From: Cruorifilaria tuberocauda
Lineage: Eukaryota; Nematoda; Chromadorea; Rhabditida; Onchocercidae
NCBI GenBank assembly: GCA_013365365.1
Contig: JABVXU010000297.1
Location: 1 to 64,000, forward strand
Direction of reading: 5' to 3'
Length of the DNA: 64,000 nt
A program made the position numbers and the translations under genes. Shown here piece by piece: positions 27,801 through 37,526 of the stretch; position 1 is the first letter of the stretch; each line of letters opens with the position of its first letter. Below the pieces are notes generated by a model. That model made no database searches and was not told the origin of the DNA. It saw only the letters and a list, made by a program, of their open reading frames with translations.

Positions 27801-30316
27801 ACCATCATATTTGATTTAAATAATATAGAAAATATATCTTATATTGAAGTTGCAGAACTTGAACACTTAATAAATTAGTTTCAATGATTCAATGAGTTTT
27901 AAAATTCTCACACTTAAAGGAATAATTCAGTTAATCCCTCTTAAACATTAATCGATAAAAAATCATTAATTATATTAAGTGTGTACTATAATTTTAAAAT
28001 AGAATATGATAAAAGAATAGCAACAATAATGACTGATTGCTTGATAACGCATATCGGCAGACATATTCATCATTCATCATTCATTTGTCACGTTAATCGC
28101 ATATTGCTAAACATAAGACAACTTATTGGTCTTAGCTTACAAGATATTGAAAAAGTTCAATTGCTAGTCATTCACGTTTCACGCTAAAAGAGTTCAATTT
28201 TACTTAATTGTGAAATGAAAAAATGAACTGTCACCGTTATTTACATCATTTCCGTCCTTTTCAATTTCAATTATCATCAAATAATTATGTCGTAGAATTC
28301 TTTTACCAATTTTTGCAACAAAAATGTTTTTCTTTCCTTTAAATATTGCCATGATCGACAAATCTCACTCCTTTTCCACATATCATTCGTAAAATTTCAA
28401 ATGTGTTTAAATTCCTTTTTAAATTTCATGTATCCCATTTAATTTGTCCATTCCATTAGTTTTACTCTCAATGCATTTGGTAAGATTGATCAAAATTCTT
28501 TCTCGACGGAGAAATGATATCGATTTGCTTTCAAGAATTTCAATTATCTTTACGTTGATCAAATTCATTCCAATTTTTCTTCTTTACGAAAATTTCCTAC
28601 CAAAATCCTTACAGTATCAAATAGATTTGATATCATTTAGGGTAGTGTCGTTAAAAATAAATAGAATTTAATTATATATTCGTGTATCTGATTGAAGATT
28701 AGAATTGAAAATTTAATTAATTTTCCAAACTCTCATAAAAGGTATGTTTATCGATGTAATATTCAAGTGATATTATCTGTTAGTCAAAAAATTGACAGTT
28801 TAACATCTGAAGATGAGAGAACGAATTATTGTCTCATTAAGTTTTTTGTGGTGGAAAAGGATTATATTGGGATCTATCTGTTTTTTTATCAGCTGAATTA
28901 TTATCAAACACTTATCATAATCTTTAAATTGTAATTTAATAAGATAATTGAAAAATTGATTTTCAAAAATCGATTTTCCAATGATAAAATTGTCTCTTCT
29001 ACAATTCTTCATTTCATTCTTTATTTGTATTTCTAAAACGAATGGATCGACACTCAATCATGAAATTTTGAAATTAGAACAATTATAGCTGGAATATCCA
29101 TAGGTCATCCGTTCACTACCACTCATTTGTTAGCTATGTTATATATGAATGATCTCTAGGGGTCAAGTAATTCAAGTGTATATCACTAAGCATTCCAACG
29201 AAAATGAATTTTTTTTAATTTCACTTTCAAAATTTCATTCTTCCTCATATAATAAATCAGATAGATATCATTTGCTGTCATGTCCATTTATTGATTGTGT
29301 TTCATTTGAATAACCCTAACTCCAAGGTCACGTAACTCAGTTGCGCTTCAAACAGAAATCATATTTATGATGTCACTATATACTATGCCAGAGATCTGGA
29401 GGTCAAGTTCAGTTACGAATTACCCTATTTACGTGAATATCATTTGTCGATTCTCTCTACCCACTGGGTTATATGTTGTGGGAATGACCTCAAGGTCAAG
29501 CAATTAGTCGCACATCACTCGGCATTCCAACAAACTGCTTTCTAGAATGTACTTCATCCATTTCTTTTTTTCGATTAAAATGAATGATAATTTCTTCCTT
29601 TCCTTAAATTTACAACCTTGCAGGAAATTGGATAAATATCATTTGTTGAGTAATCTCAAAGTCACGCAACAATTAGGTAAATAACATTTGTCGGTATCTA
29701 CCAATTCTACCAAATGGTTATATCTTAGCTGATTGACCTCAGAGTTATGTAATATCTCCTCCGCTGGGGTAAATGCTAGTTATAGATATCCATCCACTCG
29801 TTGTATCTTGTATGAATGACGCTGGGGTCATGTATTTTAATTGCATCTCTCTTGGCAATTATTGATAAATTACTTTCTGTAGTTCATCTCTTTCAACGAA
29901 AATAGAAATCAATTTTTCTTAATTTATTTTTTAGATCTAAAGTTTCATCTTTCTTTCAAATTCATTATCAGATAATGAATTTTGTTTTGCTAGTGATGGT
30001 CAGAGGTCAGAGTATGGATGACCACAAGAGTATTATTTAGTACAATAAAGTTGTTATAAAACAGTGTGGAAATATAGCACTGTTATTTGAGATAGACAGA
30101 GGATTATCAGATGTATTATTCACAAGTATTTATCTGTGCCCATTTGCAGCAAAATATTCAAATGAAGATGACCGCGAGGTCAACCAATCGATCACTTTTC
30201 TCTTATTATGCAACATTGTCTTGTGCAGTGCACAGGTAATCTATTTTTTCCACTTTTTTTGCTCTTTCGAAAGAGAAACAAAAACGTAGCAACGTAAAAG
30301 GAATCAATAATTTTAC
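24811..30316. other. Long AT-rich region upstream of AGL (possible first intron)
   Basis: No gene is supported on the plus strand; the open frames at 25127, 27981, 28444 and 28692 have low-complexity translations. On the minus strand, 26071-26158 holds a hydrophobic open stretch (ITIISIIIVLAADTNAIQNF) with a donor GTAAGC and an upstream TTTACTACAG acceptor, but no in-frame ATG. The degenerate repeat and half-site cluster at 29095-30190 is listed separately. If the exon at 30317-30379 belongs to AGL, much of this is intron 1. Confidence 0.5.
29095..30190. repeat. Diverged repeat field with clustered AGGTCA half sites
   Basis: Units of uneven length share the sequence CCACT..GGTTATAT..GAATGACCTC.AGGTCA.GTAATT..CACT..GCATTCCAAC in degraded form. 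AGGTCA or its complement occurs at about 29102, 29325, 29400, 29485/29493, 29734, 30004 and 30177, with near matches between. TGACCTCAAGGTCA at 29485-29498 and TGACCGCGAGGTCA at 30169-30182 are everted pairs two bases apart. AGGTCA is the classic nuclear-receptor half site, but repeat expansion alone could also create the cluster. Confidence 0.6.
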
Positions 30317-30379
30317 CTGTCGAATCGTATGCTCTAATTTATCGAGAATGTCCTGTTTAAGTTTGCTGAAATATTTCAT
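30317..30379 (-). CDS. Candidate first coding exon (21 codons), possibly AGL
   Basis: On the minus strand the ATG at 30379 opens MKYFSKLKQDILDKLEHTIR plus one residue, followed by a donor GTAAAA. It is phase 0 at its end and so compatible with the candidate exon 24489-24593. The predicted peptide is helical and charged. I cannot assign it to a family, and the 5.7-kb intron would be unusually long here. Confidence 0.3.
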
Positions 30380-31727
30380 GCATTACCAATACTTTAGAAA
30401 GATAATTACACCTGATTTATTATTAATTATACATATTTCATAAATATTTATTTATTCTTATAATGCAAAGCAAAAAGATCAAATATCGTATATTCGAAAA
30501 AAATCAATGAAAATAACCATTTATCGTTGTAATAATGATATGATTAGGAAATGATAATGATTAGAAAAATATCACCTGAAAAAAAACTTTCATTATATCA
30601 GGTTTTGTTGAATTGCTTAATATTTGCTGAAAAAACAATTTCATAGCAATCACGTAGTAATTTCATTTGGAACGATTAATTGAATGTGAATAATTTAATC
30701 GTTATATCATTATTTATATCTTATCATTAAAAGATTTCATTTATTGTATCGTTTGATAGTATCTTGATTCGTTTCTTGCATCAATAAGTAAACAAATTTC
30801 ATATCTTAAATTAGAAAAAAAATAACTTTAAATTCATTTCTATTTATGACATGGCATAATAATAATGATAATATTACATTATAGCATAATAATGATGATA
30901 ACATTAATATATAATAATGGTAATACTACATTATTACTATCAGATATTGTATTTATATAATTTCCAATCACATCTCTTTCTATTTCCTCAATAAAATGAT
31001 GAATATATACAATCAATTCATTCACGTAGAGATTGGTTTGTTGCATAATCAGATTAACACATTTTATATTACTCTGATGCAGGCGGTTTTATCCATTCGT
31101 AATGTTTTAGTTCAGATTTGTTTGCATGGCCTACGACGAGGGTGTGTAGGATGTCGGTGATCAAGTACGGCTTTTGGGTGGGGTCAGAGTGCATGTAAAT
31201 GTGTTTGTATCGTATATAAGAAATGATGTATTGCATGTAATTGAACGACATTTTCCATAAGGAAGAATCAAGTATACTTGATTGAAGAATGTAAAAAAAA
31301 TATTGATTGGTTATTTTCATTTCTCTGTTCTTATAAAAAAAGAAGTGCACTTATTATCTGTGATCAATTTTATAATATATATATATATATATATAAAGAA
31401 TTATTGAACTAAATATATATATATGCTCTAAAATTGTCCTTTAAAATGTGATTTTACTGTCATTTATTTATAGTTTTCAAGAAAAAAGATCATTGATTAT
31501 TTTTATTACTATATTCTTACTTGGTTAGGTTCTTGACCGAAAATTGAGAGGGGGTAAGCATGAAAAACTCTTTATTCTATATCACGTTTTGCTCGGTAGT
31601 TTTCTAATGATGTAAGTAATTGTGAAGCTCTAGGTATAATCATTGAATTAAGTTTTCATAGAGTTGTTGTTCACTCTATGTTGAAGTTCGCTGATATTTT
31701 GATTAGCCATATCATCATCCATTTTCA
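30380..31727. other. Intergenic region upstream of eif3g, with an (AT)n tract
   Basis: AT-rich sequence with a TA/AT dinucleotide tract at about 31373-31395 and a shorter one at 31415-31424. A minus-strand open frame at 31069-31350 contains a less AT-rich part (31072-31200, ending LKHYEWIKPPASE) that I cannot place. The divergent promoters of AGL and eif3g may lie here, but I recognise no motif. Confidence 0.5.
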
Positions 31728-31728
31728 G
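31727..31728 (+). other. Probable trans-splice acceptor of eif3g
   Basis: ATTTTCAG ends 17 bases before the eif3g ATG. No upstream coding exon fits, so it is best read as the spliced-leader acceptor. Confidence 0.6.
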
Positions 31729-31745
31729 GTTGATTGTTTAAAGAA

Positions 31746-33849
31746 ATGTCTGTAACAACAGCAGGCACTGCACCTCCACTTCCTAATCTGTAAGTTGAAT
31801 GTGGCAGTAGTTTATTTTCGATGTTGCAGTTTCAATTTTATTTTATTATCAATCATAAAATTAATGCTTATGTTGCAGAAGTTCTATTTCTGCTATTGGT
31901 AGCTGGGCCGAAGCAGTCGAGCAGGAAAGTATGTCAATTCAATTATTACTCGACTTTATCGAGTTATGCAATTTTAATATTTTGATCTGCATCAGGCAAT
32001 GGATATTTAATTTGACGAAAATATTTCAAATCTATATAATTTGTAATTCTTTTTTTTTTCAATACTTTCAGCTCTGGGTGGAGCTCAGGAATCAACAAAA
32101 GATGGTATTAAAATTGTTACCGATATTATATCAAGTGATACCGGCAAATACAAAGTTAGTGAAGTTGATGGAGATCGTGGTTTAATGTCATATTAAAGAC
32201 ATAGTGCTGAATAGCGTCATTCACGACCATTAGAAGAAAAAATTTGTAAAATGAGTAATTTAGAAATAAAGTAAAGCATTTCTGATTTGCATAGGCTCTA
32301 TAAGGTCTGTTACTGCTGTAAGCAAATAGTGTAAATACAGCAAATTTTTTTGTTCTGTGCTATTTATGTGTATATGACAGGTTGTGACAACTTTTAAAGT
32401 TGTAACGAAAAAGGTGCCGAGACCGATAGCAGAACGGAAGAAATGGAAGAAATTCGGACAGTGTAAGAATGATGGTCCTGGACCGCACGTATCCACAACA
32501 TATGTTGCTGAAGAAGTCCTTATGCAGTTCATTAGGAATCGTGCTGGTGAAGTAAGTAGTAATTGATCTTTAGAACTTTTTTTGATTTTGTAAATTTTGA
32601 GTAAAGGTGCAGCAATATATTTTAGCAACAGCTCGATATCGGTGATGAAGGAACTAAGGTTACAGCTGCAGTTGGAGCATCATTTACTCATTGTCGCTAT
32701 TGTAAGGTTGGTTGCTTTAGATTCTATGAATCGGAAGTGAAATTTGGGTATCGCAATATTGGAAGTATTAGAATTGTTTGCAATTTTTTTGATTTCGGAA
32801 AATTTGAATTAAACTTGGAATAGTGGATAGGTCAAAAAATGTCTAAGTAAAGTGGCAATAATTTGGTCATCGTCAGATTGTTTTGGTAAATTGAAGTGCT
32901 TACAAACTAATTATTATTTTGAAAAAAAAATTTAGTCGGATGAGCATTGGTCTGTAAGCTGTCCATACAAATCAATGTATGCAAAAGATGACGAAGAGGA
33001 TCTGGAAAATAAGGAGAAAGATACAAAACTTGGTCCAACAGTGCCGGGATCGGGTAAGTATATAGCACCGGGAATGCGTGGAGATCGTCCAGCGATTACA
33101 GGTGGTGCAGAAAGGAGGTCCGAGGAAAATACATGCAGAGTTACAAATTTGCCGGAAGAATGTGATGAAATGGTTGGTTCATTCTCGAGATTTTAAACCG
33201 TATTAGTTTCCTTATTTGGTTTATGAGCTGTTAAGATTAATGATTTAAGAAATTTTTGCTTGCTGTGTATAATTTACAGACTTGAGACCACTGCTTCTGA
33301 TTTGAAGTTAACATTTTATTTTGAAGCGATTCAGGAGTTAAAATGAACCACTGTAAAAACAAATAATTCTAGGAATTGCGTGGTTTATTCGGTACTGTGG
33401 GTACCGTAAATCGTGTCTTCATTGCTAAGGATAAACATACAAATAAACCGAAAGGATTCGCTTTTGTTACATTTGAACATCGCAGTCAAACAGAAGCCGC
33501 AATACAGAAACTAAATGGATATAAGCTGGATCACCTTGTACTGAAAGTTGAATGGACAAGGTTTGTTGACATTGTTTATGTAACACACAGTAGGCTTGTA
33601 ACTTCGCCGTTAAAATTCTCTTGTCGACTAGTTCACTCGATGTGGTATAATTTAAAATGTTAAACTCTGATTAATTGTACAGCATTTAATGGTCAAGAAA
33701 ATTTGTTTTCGCATTACTGCTGTGAGGAATTTTTTCTACTGCAGTAATGGTCATCCTTAAAGAAATGATGTCGATCTTCAGTTGAATGATATTTTCGATA
33801 AAATTAGGTTTATTAAATAATTCTTTCTTATTTCAGACCAAATAATTAA
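31746..33849 (+). CDS. eif3g: Translation initiation factor eIF3 subunit G
   Basis: The RNA-binding subunit of eIF3, acting in the cytoplasm on the 43S/48S complex, scanning and reinitiation. Eight exons (31746-31789, 31879-31928, 32072-32154, 32381-32551, 32626-32706, 32936-33172, 33373-33560, 33837-33849) give 288 residues, somewhat shorter than the human protein (about 320). The N-terminus has SWAEAVEQE, like human SWADQVEEE. The block RKKWKKFGQCKNDGPGPHVS matches the family core. A zinc knuckle CRYCKSDEHWSVSCPY (C-x2-C-x4-H-x4-C) spans exons 5-6. The RRM has RNP2 CRVTNLP and RNP1 KGFAFVTFE, and the protein ends VEWTRPNN. It is probably the first cistron of an operon with ARL2, 369 bp downstream. 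If intron 3 were retained, translation would stop 13 codons in. Confidence 0.96.
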
Positions 33850-34184
33850 CACATTCATCAGCAGTTGTGCTATTTGAAGTTGAACAGTCTGGTATTCCAT
33901 CATTTTCGCTTTGTATTAACCTGTGGTGATTGTGATTTGAATAAAATATGCAATGGCTTTTGTTTTTTGTACGATTTTTATAAGAAGTTTCCACCATTGT
34001 TTATTTGAATCATAACTATATGGAAGAGAACGAAACACATTTTTTAATCATCAGCAGCCATCCCTTACAGGTTTCACAACTTGATATATTAAAAGCAAAG
34101 GCAAGCTTAAATGGTTGTATAATTTACCTGTCATTATGTTTTGCGATTATGTTAGTATTTTTAGTGCTATAAATTATATTTTTT

Positions 34185-34186
34185 AG
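34185..34186 (+). other. Probable trans-splice acceptor of arl2 (intercistronic)
   Basis: ATTTTTTAG ends 31 bases before the ARL2 ATG and about 340 bp after the eIF3G stop. This spacing suits a downstream operon gene receiving a spliced leader. Confidence 0.6.
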
Positions 34187-34217
34187 GACGGTTGCAAGTA
34201 AAACTCGATTACGTGAG

Positions 34218-35709
34218 ATGGGTTTGCTTACAATTTTGAAGAAACAGCGTTTAAAGGAGAAAGAGCTGCGAATATTAGTTCTTGGTTTAGATAACGGTGG
34301 AAAAACTACTATACTGAAAAAGCTGAATGGTGAAGAGATTAATGAAATTGCACCAACTTTTGGTATGTTCATTGTGTACTAATACTGTAGGTTTTGCAGT
34401 CATGTTGCATTGATTATTTTCGAAAGAAGTTCTCTAAATGCATTTTTCAAATTTCTTTCAACTCTTCAAATGCTCCAAAAATTTTTGAGGTCATTTAATT
34501 AATCGATACCACGCTAATAACATTTATAACTTCGTAAAAAAATCATTGAAGCAGCAAACTGTCAAATTCTTCAGATAGAATTAGTCACTGGTTTATCATG
34601 GTTTATATCACTTCTGCATAAAGTATTATTGAATTTCCCATCACACAGAAGATTAGCTAGGCAGCACCATTGATATAAATTCTTATTTCCATATTGTTAT
34701 GTAAGTGCAGAAGGATTTGCATATTCTGAGATTGCATAATATGTTCTTACAGGTTTTAATATCAAAACACTAGAATACAAGAATATGAAGTTGAATATGT
34801 GGGATGTTGGTGGACAAAAAAGTTTACGGTCATATTGGCGGAATTATTTCGAGCAAACAGACGGTGTTATATGGGTTGTTGATTCGGCTGACATTGATAG
34901 AATGGATGATTGTAAACGTGAACTTGGTTCATTACTGGTGCGATTTCGTCCCATTTATTTTTCGAGTAAAATACTGTGAAGTCATCACTACTACTTTTAC
35001 TATCAGAAAGAATAAAATGGTAATAATAATTTCAATTAAATGATGTAATAGTTTCGAATTTACACACACATTGAATATACGCACTCTCAATTTTAATCCT
35101 TAGAACATTGGTTTATATTTAGTTATATAGCGAAAATTGTATAACAAATGCATAATTAAAATTTTCACTCTTATTATTCTTGCCATGTAAGCTGATAAAA
35201 GCATATTCCCCTGAAAAATTTTTTTTAATCAAAGAACTTTAAGGTGGAAGAAAGGCTAGCCGGAGCATCGCTCTTAGTTCTTGCCAACAAACAAGATTTA
35301 TCATCCAGTGCAAGCTCAGAAGAAATTGAACAGGTTATAGGCTTTCATTTTTCTCTCCATGAAACTTATCATTTCTGTGGCATGATTTTGCTGAAAGAAT
35401 CACAAATATATTTCCATATCATTACGACTTTACTAGTCAAAGGATTAAGTGTATTGCAGACTGCTATTTTTTCAAATTAAATTTTGTGGAATTAAGATTG
35501 ATTATTTATTGATAATTTAACTTTGGTTTTTGTATAGTTGGTACTCTTTAGTTCAGTACTACGTAAAGTTACAGTTGTTGGGTTTGCGCAACTTGAAATC
35601 GCATCATTGGAATATCTATGGATGTAGTGCATTTACTGGTGAAAATCTGCTGGAAGCAATTGATTGGTTATGTGCTGATATCTCCTGTCGGTTATTTACA
35701 TTCGATTAA
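34218..35709 (+). CDS. arl2: ADP-ribosylation factor-like GTPase ARL2
   Basis: A small GTPase of the ARF family that works with tubulin cofactor D and releases prenylated or ciliary cargo. The C. elegans counterpart is evl-20. Four exons (34218-34362, 34753-34937, 35244-35333, 35575-35709) give 184 residues, the same length as human ARL2. The start MGLLTILKK has the glycine at position 2 typical of the family. Nucleotide-binding motifs are GLDNGGKT (P loop), [18 protein letters not shown] (switch II), NKQD and GCSAFT. The usual P-loop is GLDNAGKT, so alanine is replaced by glycine here. Exon 4 starts at the inner acceptor (GTTACAG|TTGTTG); an upstream TATAG would give a short out-of-family tail. 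Confidence 0.97.
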
Positions 35710-37504
35710 TTTATCACACAGAATGTCTTTGATTTTCTCGTGTTACTTAAAGTTAATGTAACATCCACACTATTTGCTTTATGCGTTCATGATTTTTAAT
35801 GTTTTCTTCCGGTAAGTCTTGACAGAAATCCTTTTTGTTTGCAGATGTCTCTGGTTAGAATATAATAAGTGCACTATGTTAGTATGAGATGTGAAAAAGC
35901 AAGCTGGAGCATAAATTGATAAGGGTGAATCTCTTAATACAAATTTTTTTTTGAGTGAACCTCTTATACCTCGTATACAAATTTCTACGTGGCATGTAAA
36001 TAGGTTTTTCAATATGGTTGAGGTTTTCGTTAGTTTTAATACGAAATAAGCAATATCTTGAACAGAAACTTTTCTGCTTTAGTTGAAAACGAATTAAAAA
36101 TGATGCATTTGGTCCTTGTAACTATAGTTTATAAATTTAAGATTTATTATCATCTATAAATTAATGCCTGTTTTATATTTCATTATTTTTGAGAATTCTC
36201 TCGCAATTGATAATTTTCGAAATGAACAATATTATCCCGAAATCATGCAGTGATTCCAAACGATGTAGGACATGGAATTGTAGAAAGGGTACTTCCTCTT
36301 CATTTTTATCCCACAATGATTCATTCACCGTTTTATCGAAATAAATTTCAAACATTGCGTACATCACTTGTGTGTCTGTTGGAGGTTTACTTCCAGTATT
36401 ACTCCTATATTTCAAAACAAACAACGGTACAGGTTTAGCAGTGAATATATGTGTTAATGACTTTCGTAATTAATTTTGATATGGCGAAATGAATATGGAT
36501 AGGTATGGTAAGTTATGCGCTTCTACATCATTTAGGTAGGTTATATATCATTTGGGTCTCTAGTGGTATATCTTTATTCTTTTCAGAGATAGCTGTCTTT
36601 CTGTTTATTTTTTGCTTCTCCAGTTTAATCTAGGTGAAATAATTTAGTTATCGTATGGAAAATTTCTAAAAACAAAAGCGGGGTGAAATATATGTATAAT
36701 ACTTCATTCGTTTATGCAATCAGGATGTGTTGTATTTTTCATGTCTTAAATGATGGAGAAGTATTGTTGGAGTCATTACTGCATAACTAGATAGAAATTA
36801 TCTATTCAGAGATAATTCTCGACACAAAAATGAGCAAGTCAGTATTCCCTCAATATTACAGAAATCCGTTATTCGTGTCATCTTAATATCAGAAATTAGA
36901 ATAAGTGATGTATTAATGATCAAGTGTGCAGCGTGTTCTAACATGAGAAAGCGTTCCATTTCATTTTTTTGATTGAACAAGCTCTGGCCGTGTTTCAATC
37001 AAGCCATTCCGTTTCATCTGTTGATTTTCATTCACCATTAACGTTTGGACCTATATTATCATTTAATTTGAAGACGAATGTATTATCTTCCAATACTGCT
37101 CGCTTAAAAAGCGATCCCGGAGATCGTTTGTTATTCGTGTACATATATATATTTTGCATGTGATATTACTCTCTTCTTATCAACTTATTATTTGCGTAAC
37201 TTACATATTAGTCTTACCGGTTAATCTTATCGCTTTTATAACTCTTATATTTATTTTCTTTTCTTTATATTTGTTAAACAGTTAAACAAACGAATAGATT
37301 CAAACAGACAACTAAATATTGTTGTCATTTTCCGAGGACGGATGTGTTCATAATTCTTATACATAGATTGTATTTCATGGGATAGTTGTCCCAGTGAAAT
37401 ATTCGCCAACATATTGTTGCATATTTTTCGCTCGTCGTTGTCGATACTATAAAATCGTAATTTTGTAACTTTTAAAATTACTGAGGAATTTTGATTGATT
37501 TTCA
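35710..37504. other. Intergenic region between arl2 and the NBR1-like gene
   Basis: No confident gene is present in these 1.8 kb. At 36173-36438 both strands are open; the minus-strand reading (SKPPTDTQVMYAMFEIYF, then DKTVNESLWDKNEEEVPFLQ) looks more protein-like, but I found no convincing partner exons. The plus-strand frame 36969-37163 is also open and unsupported. Confidence 0.45.
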
Positions 37505-37505
37505 G
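37504..37505 (+). other. Probable trans-splice acceptor of the NBR1-like gene
   Basis: GATTTTCAG ends 21 bases before the first ATG of the PB1 domain. No upstream coding exon is needed to complete that domain. Confidence 0.5.
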
Positions 37506-37526
37506 AAATTCAGACACTCGGGAGAT

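Noticed and set aside
28800..29057. 85-codon minus-strand frame MSVDPFVLEI
   Set aside because: Low-complexity tail, adjoins the repeat field, and an equally long plus-strand frame overlaps it.
32260..32628. 122-codon minus-strand open frame
   Set aside because: It is the complement of the eIF3G exons, whose plus-strand reading matches the family.
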